64,000 nucleotides of DNA from Bacteroides fluxus YIT 12057 (GCF_000195635.1 NZ_GL882697.1:34598-98597), one strand, 5' to 3'. Positions 24,847 to 33,311 are shown, numbered from the stretch's first letter. Numbers and translations: made by a program. Notes: generated by a model not told the origin, from the sequence alone.

Positions 24847-26180
24847 AATTGTTTCTGCCTTGCTTTAAGTTCCGTCTTGACCAGCGCAAGATAGGCCGGG
24901 TCATCGCTGAATTCCGCTTCGATTTCGTTAAGGCGAGCCTTTAGCTCATCTCTGTCCGCACTTCCCTTATCGGTTGCTTCAAACAAGCGTGATGCAACTT
25001 CCACCATTTCATTGAAGCGTCTGCTCCGGATATCTTGCTGCAATCCCATACGTTCTGAAGTGATATCCTCCAGCCCCTCCCGGAAGGGTTCTCCAGAGGT
25101 CAGGACATTTGGGTCAAAGCTTACAAGTTGTCCTTCCTGAAGACTTTGAACAATGAAAGGACTATGCGTGGATACGATGAACTGTATCATGGGAAAGGCA
25201 TTTGTCAGATCCTGCAAGACATGTTTCTGCCAGTGCGGGTGCAAATACAGGTCTATTTCGTCAATCATGACAATTCCGGGAGTCATCTTGATTGCATGCT
25301 GTCCTAGAAAACCGTTCAGTTCAATACAGCGGTGAGCGATTTCAGCGACAATGTTGATCATGGACTGAAGTCCGTCACTCATGTAGGAAAAGTGATGACG
25401 GGATGGGGTATGTCCGGTAACGCTGACCACGGCTTCAATCTCTCCGTTGTCGAAATCTATCTCAGACAAGGCTGGAATGGCCTGCTGCAAAGCTTCAAAA
25501 AAAGCCTCTCTTGTGCCTTCAAATTCTTTCCTGTCTTTGATATTCTTGTCGTAGTGCTTCAACCACTCCATGGCTCCCTCGAAATCCACTTTGTCATGCA
25601 AGGCAAATTTGTAGGCTTTTTCAATTCGGGATGCCCTTTCTTTGACTGTAGACTTGCTTTTGGCCTGAGCATCACTGGTCCTTTTAGCTCCAAAGGAAAG
25701 GACTAACGGATAAATGGAGTTCTCTTTCTCTTCATTCCTTAAATGTTCCATATGGTGAACCGCATCAATCAGTTCACCTGCCGAAACGCGTGTATGTGTG
25801 GTGTAATTGCCTGCATATTCCCTGTACCAACGGATGGGTATAAATGACACTTCAGGACAATGCCCATCCGAAGATGTGGTTATCGGAAAATCGGCATGGA
25901 TGGTTATTCTGGGCTTCTCTGTATTGGGAACATAATCTCTCAGCTCCTGGTCAAATCTCATGAATTTGTCGAGTGAACTGAAATTGCGGCGATAGGAAGT
26001 TCCACCGGGAAGCGTTTTCAGGCTCTGCAGATAAGCTCCCAAACCCACTTGAAGCGCTTTCAGCAAGGTGGTCTTACCGGCCGTGTTGTTTCCGATGACA
26101 ACCGTAAGGTTTCCATTGAAAGTGACTGTCTCGTTCTGGAAACCTTTGAAATTGACTATATTGACCTCTTTGATTCTCAT
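24843..26180 (-). CDS. ptuA: PtuA-like AAA/ABC-type ATPase (Septu defence)
   Basis: A 445-aa ATPase of the RecF/OLD-like ABC superfamily. Walker A GNNTAGKT is at 30-37, the ABC signature is in FSYMSDGLQSM, and Walker B plus D-loop are in IVMIDEIDLYLHPHWQ. The switch histidine is in STHSPFIVQS. A helical, charged insertion lies at ~130-240. There is no TOPRIM nuclease domain, unlike OLD proteins. With the HNH gene in an overlapping frame directly downstream, PtuA of a Septu system is the best reading. No reverse transcriptase gene is near, so it is not a PtuAB-type retron. Confidence 0.87.
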   Translation of the reverse strand: MRIKEVNIVNFKGFQNETVTFNGNLTVVIGNNTAGKTTLLKALQVGLGAYLQSLKTLPGGTSYRRNFSSLDKFMRFDQELRDYVPNTEKPRITIHADFPITTSSDGHCPEVSFIPIRWYREYAGNYTTHTRVSAGELIDAVHHMEHLRNEEKENSIYPLVLSFGAKRTSDAQAKSKSTVKERASRIEKAYKFALHDKVDFEGAMEWLKHYDKNIKDRKEFEGTREAFFEALQQAIPALSEIDFDNGEIEAVVSVTGHTPSRHHFSYMSDGLQSMINIVAEIAHRCIELNGFLGQHAIKMTPGIVMIDEIDLYLHPHWQKHVLQDLTNAFPMIQFIVSTHSPFIVQSLQEGQLVSFDPNVLTSGEPFREGLEDITSERMGLQQDIRSRRFNEMVEVASRLFEATDKGSADRDELKARLNEIEAEFSDDPAYLALVKTELKARQKQL

Positions 26181-26232
26181 ATGCTTTGAATGTTTTTATG
26201 CGATTCCATTGTCCCATATTAAACAAAACGGT

Positions 26233-26436
26233 TCAATCAACAATAAGTTCGCTTCTTTTTACATCAAGTAATTTGGAAATTTGATTGATGGTCTGCAAAT
26301 CCGGCTGCGTTTTTTGCGAGCACCATTTGCTGACAGTGCAGGTTGACTTTCCCAACTGCTCTGCCAGCCATTTGCTGGTAACATGCTTTTCTGCCAAAAC
26401 AGCCTTGATCCTATTCAGATTTTTATCTTTATCCAT
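26233..26436 (-). CDS. Small XRE-family HTH regulator upstream of ptuA
   Basis: A 67-aa protein that is essentially one helix-turn-helix. The sequence VTSKWLAEQLGKSTCTVSKW is the HTH, and a second part (DLQTINQISKLLDVKRSEL) completes the five-helix Cro/CI-like fold. The ATG at 26436 is preferred over a TTG at 26442. It lies 52 bases upstream of ptuA on the same strand, probably in the same transcript. A Bacteroides-type -7 element (TAACTTTG, minus strand, 26458-26465) lies just upstream. It may repress the defence operon. Such small regulators are common next to defence genes; the link to Septu here is inferred. Confidence 0.8.
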   Translation of the reverse strand: MDKDKNLNRIKAVLAEKHVTSKWLAEQLGKSTCTVSKWCSQKTQPDLQTINQISKLLDVKRSELIVD

Positions 26437-26457
26437 ATACAAAATTAAACTTCAGCG

Positions 26458-26465
26458 CAAAGTTA
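26458..26465 (-). promoter_or_regulatory. -7 promoter element of the HTH-ptuAB operon
   Basis: On the minus strand this reads TAACTTTG, matching the Bacteroidales TAnnTTTG element. It lies ~22 bases before the HTH start codon. No convincing -33 TTTG is seen at the right distance, so the promoter may need an activator or be weak. Confidence 0.5.
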
Positions 26466-26536
26466 TATAATTTATTCTACATTGCATCCTGATTCATAAT
26501 TTTCTTTGGATATCCGGTTTTGAATATCTGCGGTCA

Positions 26537-27289
26537 TCAGTCCCATAAAGAAGGCGGCAGGTTCTTTTCCAGATATTCCAGTTCTTTTGCAGCATTCAAC
26601 AGGTGTCGTATCTGGTTGTCCGCTGTATGATTGTCAGCATATTCTTCCTTGCTGATGCGTCGGATGGAAGGCAGACCGCTGAATTGCAGGGTCGGATTGA
26701 CTTTCCAGCCGTCCGTAAACTTGTCCGGCATGAGGCTGTCGTGACAGATGACCTCACCGACACACCCGTGAATCAGCATGTTGCATACGGTCATCATGCA
26801 GCAGGTCCGGCTGATGTCTTCACCGACCAGGTAATTGCCCGGAAAATGTACATGGTAGGCCAGCAGCAGCCTTCCGCTTCCGCAGGTCGGGTCACTGATG
26901 CGTTTGCCCGTAGTGCCTTTCTCAGTCCTTGTACATTGGACCATCAGCTCGCAGATGGAAGCCGGGGTGAAAAACTGGCCGAGATACTGCTGCCCGCTTT
27001 TTGAACAGTAGGCCATGTGAAGCTCCCCGAATGCATCGAACCAGCCGGACAGGGCAGTCTGCCGTTGCATGATGCCGACCCATTCCCGGGTCATCTCCAG
27101 GAATGCCATATTCTGCTGCCGCTTGTATTTCCAGTCCTTCAGGGGTGGAGCACCCGGTGAGAATCCGTGTATGATATACCGCAGCAGGTCATTGAACACC
27201 TGCTGGACTTCGTAGCCGCATTCTCCGGCCAACCGGCTGATGATTCGGTCGAGCGGCTTGACTTCGTTGGATAATTCAAATTTTGCCAT
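26537..27289 (-). CDS. N6-adenine methyltransferase-like protein, probably without the catalytic motif
   Basis: A 250-aa protein with the N-terminal part of N6_Mtase proteins (GQFFTPASICELMVQC) and the SAM-binding motif I DPTCGSGRLLLAY. A GEDISRTCCMMTVCNMLIHG region follows, as in type I modification subunits. The NPPF/Y catalytic motif IV is not seen: the expected spot reads VNPTLQFSG. No restriction or specificity subunit is adjacent. Proteins of this kind are common near the right end of CTnDOT-type elements. A protective DNA methylation role is possible but uncertain. The start at 27289 (MAKFELSNEVKPLDR) is preferred over the longer frame to 27373. Confidence 0.8.
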   Translation of the reverse strand: MAKFELSNEVKPLDRIISRLAGECGYEVQQVFNDLLRYIIHGFSPGAPPLKDWKYKRQQNMAFLEMTREWVGIMQRQTALSGWFDAFGELHMAYCSKSGQQYLGQFFTPASICELMVQCTRTEKGTTGKRISDPTCGSGRLLLAYHVHFPGNYLVGEDISRTCCMMTVCNMLIHGCVGEVICHDSLMPDKFTDGWKVNPTLQFSGLPSIRRISKEEYADNHTADNQIRHLLNAAKELEYLEKNLPPSLWD

Positions 27290-27299
27290 ATGCTTGTTG

Positions 27300-27584
27300 T
27301 TATAGGTGATTGTTTTCCGTGTATGCTTCCCGGTTCTGTACATACCGCTCCACTTGCCGGGCGACCATGTCACAGAACTTCTGTCCTTTGTCCTCCTCTC
27401 CTCTGAAATAGGCTATCATGCCCAACAGGTTCTTTTCGTAGTAGTGGACCCATTTCTCGTAGTAGTGTGCACCCGGCACGGAACCGAAGGTTTCCTGAAA
27501 CAGCTCCCGCGTCAGTTCTTCATCCGGATACCGGTTGTATTCCCAGAAAGCCAGTTTCAGCCATTCGTTATAGTTCAGTTTCAT
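27300..27584 (-). CDS. Small conserved ICE protein, function unknown
   Basis: A 94-aa acidic and aromatic protein starting MKLNYNEWLKLAFWEYNRY, followed by helices (HYYEKWVHYYEKNLLGMIAY). It lies ten bases upstream of the methyltransferase-like gene on the same strand, so the two are probably cotranscribed. No signal peptide or membrane helix is apparent. I recognise no domain. Confidence 0.62.
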   Translation of the reverse strand: MKLNYNEWLKLAFWEYNRYPDEELTRELFQETFGSVPGAHYYEKWVHYYEKNLLGMIAYFRGEEDKGQKFCDMVARQVERYVQNREAYTENNHL

Positions 27585-27625
27585 CAGACAAATGATTTTA
27601 ATGGTGATACATATATATAAGGTAA

Positions 27626-27667
27626 GAGGCATACAGGTGGAGATGATGTTCCTCTCCTGTATGCCTC
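27626..27667 (-). terminator. Hairpin between the accessory genes
   Basis: Perfect 12-bp inverted arms (27626-27637 GAGGCATACAGG and 27656-27667) with an 18-base loop lie between the DUF4120 gene and the 94-aa gene. On the minus strand the hairpin is followed by a weak T/A-rich stretch rather than a clean T-run. It may be an attenuator or an imperfect terminator. Confidence 0.45.
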
Positions 27668-27688
27668 ATGCCGCAATCCGGATGCGGT

Positions 27689-27979
27689 TTACGTATGGAT
27701 GCTCCATCCGTGGAAACGGTCCAGGGTTACGGCAAACGACCGGTCCGGGCTGCCGTGATACAGCAGTCCGCCCACAATGCCGATTTTTCCGTCCGCATAC
27801 CGTTCGCAGAATCCGAACGAATAAGGGGCTGAGTCATAATAAAGTTCGATTTCACAGCCTTGTCCGTTCTTTTCCCATTGCTGGAGACGTTCCAGGCAGT
27901 TCTGCAATGTCCGGTCCTGGATGGAGTTGGCATACTGTACGACCTTGTCGTAATGTTCTTGTGAACAACAGATTTTCAT
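27689..27979 (-). CDS. DUF4120 family protein
   Basis: A 96-aa protein starting MKICCSQEHYDKVVQYANSI, with a helix DRTLQNCLERLQQWEKNG and beta strands ending in FAVTLDRFHGWSIHT. This is the size and pattern of DUF4120, a small family confined to Bacteroides conjugative elements. It has no known function. It sits alone between two other accessory genes, ahead of a strong hairpin. Confidence 0.72.
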   Translation of the reverse strand: MKICCSQEHYDKVVQYANSIQDRTLQNCLERLQQWEKNGQGCEIELYYDSAPYSFGFCERYADGKIGIVGGLLYHGSPDRSFAVTLDRFHGWSIHT

Positions 27980-28017
27980 GATGATAGAATTTTAAAAGTG
28001 AATGAATCGTTTGATAT

Positions 28018-28995
28018 TCAGTCTATCCAGAATGTGCCGCAATGAGGGCAGCGGCATCCGGCCGGATAGTTGTTGGAGTAGCGTACGTCACGGTGACGCT
28101 TGTAGTTCATATCTCCGAATGTGCATCGTCCGCTGCGGAAAGTCCTTTCATAAGCCTCTTCCTGCTGTTGGTATCCGGTCATCCGGCTTTTCCGGATGGA
28201 ACCGTTGAAGGGCCGCATGTCCGTCTCCCACCGGGTGGCCTGGCACCAGTCGTGGCTCATGCCGCAGATCTCAACCGCATAGGAATAATGTACCTGTGAA
28301 TCCACAAACAGATTCTCCCGGCAGAACGGCAGGGTGATGTCCAAGGGAATGTGTACGTGATAACCTGAACCGTTGCGGCTGTCAACGATGGCCACCACCA
28401 CATTTCCGCCGAAGCGGATACGTTGGAAATCCTCCTTCTTTCCGGGACTGATGAGTCTGTCAAACCGGGCATTGAAGTAAATCCGTAGTTCTCCGCCGTA
28501 TGAAGCGTTTTCAACGAGTTCTTTAACCGGTCCGTCAAATTTTCCTTTGGGAAGGCGGAGTGCACGCCGTACCTTGTAGCATGCCATGGATACCGATTCA
28601 CCCCGTTCCGGGCAGCCTGTGCTGTAACCGTCTATTTCTACTCCGAGGGAATAGAACAGATTGGTGTCGCAGGAATTCCGTATCAGGTCCTTTGCCGGAT
28701 TCGAATCATTCCGCTCATAGATGAGGTCACGGATCTGTTCCTCGTGTTCTTTAAACAATCCGGACAGACCCGCTTTCTCCATATTTCTGCGTGTCTCGTC
28801 CATATATTCCTCCAGATTCTCCTGTTCCTGGCTTTCATACCATTCGAAACTCTTTTCATACAGACTTTCCAGGCTGTTGGACCGGAGACATTTCTCCTGA
28901 ATATCTTCATGTTCATCCAGACTGTCCCGGTAATCCACATAAAATAGGCAGACATATCTGGGCAGAAACTCCGTAATTTGCGATATAGGGTTCAT
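28018..28995 (-). CDS. Conserved ICE protein of unknown function with C-terminal CxxC
   Basis: A 325-aa soluble protein. The N-terminal ~110 residues are acidic and helical (YEKSFEWYESQEQENLEEYM). The middle has strands with conserved-looking aromatic and Gly residues (GGNVVVAIVDSRNGSGYHVH). The last residues form a small CRCPHCGTFWID element that could bind a metal. No membrane segment or catalytic signature is recognised. It is the last gene of a tightly packed minus-strand group that starts near 33,450. Confidence 0.66.
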   Translation of the reverse strand: MNPISQITEFLPRYVCLFYVDYRDSLDEHEDIQEKCLRSNSLESLYEKSFEWYESQEQENLEEYMDETRRNMEKAGLSGLFKEHEEQIRDLIYERNDSNPAKDLIRNSCDTNLFYSLGVEIDGYSTGCPERGESVSMACYKVRRALRLPKGKFDGPVKELVENASYGGELRIYFNARFDRLISPGKKEDFQRIRFGGNVVVAIVDSRNGSGYHVHIPLDITLPFCRENLFVDSQVHYSYAVEICGMSHDWCQATRWETDMRPFNGSIRKSRMTGYQQQEEAYERTFRSGRCTFGDMNYKRHRDVRYSNNYPAGCRCPHCGTFWID

Positions 28996-29030
28996 AGGAT
29001 TGGATATTTTAAGTTATACCATTTTGTTTT

Positions 29031-29186
29031 TCAGTTTTCGGCTGTCAGTTCATCTTCATATACTTCCAGCTCCAGGCCGCTCTCGACCACCCGTACCAGC
29101 CAGCGGTAAGGCAGTCTCTCAATCAGTTCAACGGCACGGTATCCCCTGTAGGGGCGTTTCAGAAATACAATGTCTCCTTCTTTCAT
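29031..29186 (-). CDS. Very small conserved-looking protein, function unknown
   Basis: A 51-aa protein (MKEGDIVFLKRPYRGYRAVE...) whose pattern of strands (GDIVFLKRPYRGY, YRWLVRVVE, LELEVYEDEL) suggests a small SH3-like barrel. The ATG shares its A with the TAA of the preceding gene, the kind of overlap seen in real operons, which argues for translation. Its role is unknown. Confidence 0.55.
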   Translation of the reverse strand: MKEGDIVFLKRPYRGYRAVELIERLPYRWLVRVVESGLELEVYEDELTAEN

Positions 29187-30094
29187 TACAGGATAGCTTT
29201 TAAGGTGGATGAATCGGAAATGTTTTCCATGCAATTCTCTCTTTTGACCGTCCTCAGCCGCTTCAGCAGATAGAGGAAGTAGTCCCGGTCGTAGATACGG
29301 AAAAGGAATTCTTCTCCGGTCTCCTTGACCTGCCCGAAGAAAGTGGCGGATTCCCGGTTGGTGGGATACTGGAAAAAGCAGCCGCCGGAAATGAGGGTAA
29401 GATTTTCCTGGAACGCACGGTCCATCAGGCAGTCCGGTGTTTCATAGGGACCTTTTCCCCAACAGTACCGGTAATGGCTGTTCCGCAGGCTTTTCAGGGT
29501 ATGGGTCATATCTGTCCTTGCCTGCCGGCGGTCATCCCGGTAGACAAGGTTGCACAGGAAAACCGGTGCTTTGCCGTCCACTGAAAAGGAATAAGGTGTC
29601 ATATGCCAGAGGTCCGTGTCGTTATCACCGATCGGTGTATCCTTCCCTTTGAGGAGGAAAGCCTTCCGCCGTATCAGTTCCATGTGCCGGTCCACTTCCT
29701 TGTCCAATATGGCTTGCGGTGTGCAGACGGACCGGATTCCCTTGAAGAACCGGTTTTCCCGTGTAAAGCAGAATTCGGCCAGTTCCCCGTAATAGGGCTC
29801 GGACAGGAAGAAGGAGTCCTCCCGCTTCCGTATCGGTGGAAGCACGTTCAGCCGTTCAAGATATTCCTTCTTCGTGATTTCCTCGAAAGGGGCACACAGT
29901 GCCTGCCGGTAAAGGCGCATCCGCTTTTCCATCTGGCGGGATGACAGGGCCGTTATAAACTGATTGTCTTTCCGGATGCGCAGCTCTTCCAGCGTTTCTC
30001 CGGTACTGTCGCTGTGCAGTCCGTCTGACATGATTGTCAGGCAGACCCCGCTGAAACAGCGGGAATCTGCAATGAATCGGGTTCGGCTGTCCAT
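29186..30094 (-). CDS. Conserved ICE protein of unknown function
   Basis: A 302-aa soluble protein from the ATG at 30094 (MDSRTRFIADSRC), two bases after the stop of the previous gene. The frame extends upstream to 30187, but that part overlaps the neighbour. Residues ~45-110 are helical (SSRQMEKRMRLYRQALCAPF). Aromatic and charged blocks follow (SFFLSEPYYGELAEFCFTRE, FFKGIRSVCTPQAILDKE). No enzymatic motif is recognised. Its position in a compact operon with other ICE-only genes supports a real gene. Confidence 0.66.
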   Translation of the reverse strand: MDSRTRFIADSRCFSGVCLTIMSDGLHSDSTGETLEELRIRKDNQFITALSSRQMEKRMRLYRQALCAPFEEITKKEYLERLNVLPPIRKREDSFFLSEPYYGELAEFCFTRENRFFKGIRSVCTPQAILDKEVDRHMELIRRKAFLLKGKDTPIGDNDTDLWHMTPYSFSVDGKAPVFLCNLVYRDDRRQARTDMTHTLKSLRNSHYRYCWGKGPYETPDCLMDRAFQENLTLISGGCFFQYPTNRESATFFGQVKETGEEFLFRIYDRDYFLYLLKRLRTVKRENCMENISDSSTLKAIL

Positions 30095-30096
30095 GG

Positions 30097-30663
30097 CTAC
30101 AGCGGGTTGAGGTTCAACACACGTTGGGCGGCAAGCACCGCATTCTGCGTCAGCTGGCGCTGCCAGGCCTGCTGCCTGGGAGACCACTTGAATCCGGAAG
30201 CCTTCAGTTCCTTGCGCATCCCGTCGTTGGGAATGCTGTCGAAGAGGATCTGCAGCCGGTCGGCTTCGTAGTTCCAGACCAGCGTTCCCCCTTCAAACGC
30301 CACTTCCCGTTTTTCTTTCTCCCGGATTTCTTTCAGTTTCAGCCGGTTCTGGCGGGCCACTTCCGGCAGTTGGAAAAAACGGTTGCGTGCCGTGATGACC
30401 GGCTTGCTGCTGCGGGCATTGTACTCCCGGACCAGGTCCACCGCCTTCTCCACGATTTCCACTTCACCCTTGCCGGCATAGGTGCTTACCTTGTTCAGGA
30501 TGCTGCTGACGAACAGGGCACGGCTGTACCCTCTGGCCCGTCCTGCATCAATTTCATGGATGGTGTGTGCGCTGCTGGAAATGTCCCGTTTCAAGCGGTT
30601 CCATGACTCTTCCTGATGTTTTTCCAGATTGGAAACATCCTTCATTCTTTCATTTTCTTTCAT
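30097..30663 (-). CDS. ICE protein with a FKWSPRQQAWQR-type C-terminal module
   Basis: A 188-aa basic protein. It is helical in the first half, with an ARARGYSRALFVSSILNKV-type stretch. The C-terminal module (ELKASGFKWSPRQQAWQRQL) resembles a motif at the C-terminus of DUF3560-type proteins of plasmids and phages, whose role is unknown. It has no catalytic residues I recognise. It lies two bases upstream of the 302-aa gene and downstream of the peptidase gene, all on the minus strand. Confidence 0.66.
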   Translation of the reverse strand: MKENERMKDVSNLEKHQEESWNRLKRDISSSAHTIHEIDAGRARGYSRALFVSSILNKVSTYAGKGEVEIVEKAVDLVREYNARSSKPVITARNRFFQLPEVARQNRLKLKEIREKEKREVAFEGGTLVWNYEADRLQILFDSIPNDGMRKELKASGFKWSPRQQAWQRQLTQNAVLAAQRVLNLNPL

Positions 30664-30739
30664 GTCTCATTGATTTTTAGGTGAAACTTCCGGTTCCGTG
30701 GAACCGGTATTTGATTTGATTGTATATCCTTTTGTCCGT

Positions 30740-31723
30740 TCATGCATCTGTTTCATGGCAGGACAGGAATCCGTAGTCAGCCGAGTCATCCGGCACATCG
30801 TCCCATACCAGCCGGTAATCCTCGTAGATCCGGCTCCAGTCCTCTGCAGACAGGCGCGGAAAAGAGGGGGAATACAGGCTGCGGAGGTCTTCCAGCGACA
30901 GGGACGGGTGCCGGTGCAGGATGTCGTGAATCTCCTCCTCGCACTCGAAGAGGGAATCATAGAGTGCATCCGTCCCCTGATGGACATAGACGGCTGTGCA
31001 GTCCTCAATGAGATGCTCCACGAAGTCCAGACATTTCTGCAGGTCCTTCTTGACGGTGATTTCCTCATCCGTATGGGCATTGTAATAGCCGCAGCTGACA
31101 TTGGCACAGCTCACTTCCAGCCCGTTCTCCTTCAGCGTGAGGACATCCGTCATCAGCCCGTTGTTCTCCGCATAGCCCCACCTTTCGGGAGCAGCCTCCC
31201 GGATGAACTCTCCGGAACACAGCTCCGTGAAGCTGATGGCTGTAATCAGGTCGGAATTCCCTTTCCGGTCGGGCTGGACGACAAACCGCACGTCGTCAAA
31301 GAACGGCATGTATGCCCGGGAACTGCCCCTGCACCCGGTTTCCTCCTCACGGAAGAACACGACCTTGAGGACATCGTATTTCCGCAGGCATTCCAGACAG
31401 ATGAAGATGCCGTTCTTGTCATCGGCCCCCAGGTTCTCGAATCTCCGCTTTGACGGGGAATAGCCGAAGAGGATGCCTTTGGCTTCGACGGCCCTAAAGT
31501 CCTTTGAATGCCTGCAATGGGACACCTGGTCCAGATGGCTCACCAGGCAGGGATAGGACTCGCCGCTTCCCTTGGTTACATACAGGTTCCCGAAGCTGTC
31601 CTTTTCCAGGCTGATTTCTCCGGGAAGCCCGTTGATGTAGGAACAGAGGAAGCGGACCATCTTCTGTTCCTTTCCGCTCGGGCTGTATATGCTATACAGC
31701 TTCTTCAACAGTTGCGTATTCAT
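30740..31723 (-). CDS. M20/M28/M42-type di-zinc metallopeptidase
   Basis: A 327-aa cytosolic enzyme. All expected metal-binding and catalytic residues are visible: H and D in SHLDQVSH, D in NLGADDKNG, the catalytic EE in VVFFREEETG, D in VVQPDRKGN, and H in NAHTDEEI. No signal peptide is present. The start at 31723 (MNTQLLKKLYSIYSPSGKEQ) shows the typical family N-terminus; the gene overlaps the preceding one by 32 bases. It would be an aminopeptidase or amidohydrolase. Why a conjugative element carries one is not clear. Confidence 0.8.
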   Translation of the reverse strand: MNTQLLKKLYSIYSPSGKEQKMVRFLCSYINGLPGEISLEKDSFGNLYVTKGSGESYPCLVSHLDQVSHCRHSKDFRAVEAKGILFGYSPSKRRFENLGADDKNGIFICLECLRKYDVLKVVFFREEETGCRGSSRAYMPFFDDVRFVVQPDRKGNSDLITAISFTELCSGEFIREAAPERWGYAENNGLMTDVLTLKENGLEVSCANVSCGYYNAHTDEEITVKKDLQKCLDFVEHLIEDCTAVYVHQGTDALYDSLFECEEEIHDILHRHPSLSLEDLRSLYSPSFPRLSAEDWSRIYEDYRLVWDDVPDDSADYGFLSCHETDA

Positions 31724-33308
31724 GTTCTTCTTCATAAGCGTTCGTATCATCGGAATAATTCAGTGGAAGGCCGGTTTCCGGATCCAGCAGGTCGTAGTAT
31801 TCATCTTCGAAACAGCCCGCCTGCCCGTTCTCCAGCAGACTTTCCACGGTATCCACATGGATGGTCTGGGACCGGTAATCTTCTTCCTGCGGGTTCCAGA
31901 TATGAATGTCCGTCAGTTCGTCCGCATCTTCAAACCAGGCCTTGTCATATTCGGAGTAATGCCAGTAGTTTTCCTTGTGGCTGCTTTCGGCATCCTCCCG
32001 GCATTGTTCGCAGCAATAGTATTCTTCGGTGATTTCCGAGTAGACGGAGTGGTCTGTCAGGCAGTAGCCTTCGCACCAGTCACAGCAGACCGTATCATCG
32101 TGATGGTAATAATCACCGCAGGAGGATATGTAGTTGAAATCCTCCAGGTCGTCCACATCCACTTCGATTTCCCGTCCCTGCATGTAGCAGACCCGGGTTT
32201 CCGTGCAGTAGCGCTGGTGGTATTCATCCCATGCCTCGTCGCTTTCGTCGTCATCGCCGTTCAGATTCCGGTCGGTCGTGTCCAGCAGGTAGTCATCTTC
32301 CGAATGCTTGTAGTTGTAGGCCTTCCTTTCATCGTAGTCGTACCACTTGAAGGAATCCTGATAGGAAAGCGTATTGTCCATGCCCAGGTCGCAGTCTATC
32401 TCAAACCGGCGGTCAAAAAGCGAACTTCCGTCAATGCCGACAAATGCGTTCGCTTCATGGCAGGACGCCCCCACAATCTTGTATCCGTCGATGCGGTTTT
32501 CCTGGATCAGCTTGTTGACCAGCATGTATTTCAGCATCTCGTCCTCACCGGTGGTATACTGGCGCTCCAGCAGCCTCCACCGTCTGTTGTCCTGGTCGGT
32601 CACTTCGGTGAACAGGACAGCCCTTGCTACAATCTTTCCTTCCTCGTCCTTGAGATAGGCCGCTTTGGCCTTCACCGAGTCCAGATAGAAGAAATGTCTG
32701 TCCTTGTCCGTCATGCAGGAGTTGAAGTCTCCCTTGCACCGGTAGCTGTCATAGATGGCCTCGAAGTTGTTGTCCACATGCAGCTCCATATTGGACGTAC
32801 AGCCCAGGGTGAACGTGTACCACTGCTTGGTGAACACGTCCCCGCACAGCCAGTTCACGACACTCGGGGAAAGGACCTTTCCTACGGAGGTCTCCAGCAT
32901 GACGGCTCTCAGGAACTTGGCCGACTTCATCTTGAACACCCTGCTGCGTTCCATATTGACATAGCGGATGGAACCGTAGTCACCGTCTTCACAGATACCG
33001 CGAGATTCATCCGTGCGGAACTGCCCGGACCAGTAGGTGCATCCGATCAGCTCCACCTTGTGGGGAAGCGAATCATCTCGCTTGCCGGAACTGCATACGG
33101 CATCGGTGACAGACTGCTGCAGTTGAGCCATGTCCTTGATGTCAAGCAAGGTGAAATCATTCCTTTCCCGGCAATATTTCAGCAGGGCTGCATTCTTCAG
33201 ATGGCTGAGCAGGATCTTGTTCTTTCTGACCTCTGCGCCGTTGCTTCTTTTTTCCACTGCGAAAATTTCCTTAAACTCTTCGTAGTTCCTAAACCGATAG
33301 TACAACAT
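31692..33308 (-). CDS. Large acidic Cys-cluster protein of the ICE, function unknown
   Basis: A 538-aa soluble protein. The N-terminal ~310 residues are mixed alpha/beta. The C-terminal part is very rich in Asp, Glu and Tyr. It carries Cys pairs that look like a zinc-binding module (VCCDWCEGYC, then YYCCEQCRED) around residues 430-465. No nuclease or ATPase motif is seen. Homologues on conjugative elements might be expected but I cannot name the family. It starts four bases after a tiny gene and overlaps the peptidase gene downstream. Confidence 0.66.
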   Translation of the reverse strand: MLYYRFRNYEEFKEIFAVEKRSNGAEVRKNKILLSHLKNAALLKYCRERNDFTLLDIKDMAQLQQSVTDAVCSSGKRDDSLPHKVELIGCTYWSGQFRTDESRGICEDGDYGSIRYVNMERSRVFKMKSAKFLRAVMLETSVGKVLSPSVVNWLCGDVFTKQWYTFTLGCTSNMELHVDNNFEAIYDSYRCKGDFNSCMTDKDRHFFYLDSVKAKAAYLKDEEGKIVARAVLFTEVTDQDNRRWRLLERQYTTGEDEMLKYMLVNKLIQENRIDGYKIVGASCHEANAFVGIDGSSLFDRRFEIDCDLGMDNTLSYQDSFKWYDYDERKAYNYKHSEDDYLLDTTDRNLNGDDDESDEAWDEYHQRYCTETRVCYMQGREIEVDVDDLEDFNYISSCGDYYHHDDTVCCDWCEGYCLTDHSVYSEITEEYYCCEQCREDAESSHKENYWHYSEYDKAWFEDADELTDIHIWNPQEEDYRSQTIHVDTVESLLENGQAGCFEDEYYDLLDPETGLPLNYSDDTNAYEEEHEYATVEEAV

Positions 33309-33311
33309 AGG

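Noticed and set aside
23521..26465. Retron with PtuAB effectors.
   Set aside because: No reverse transcriptase frame or msr/msd-like inverted repeat is seen next to ptuAB.
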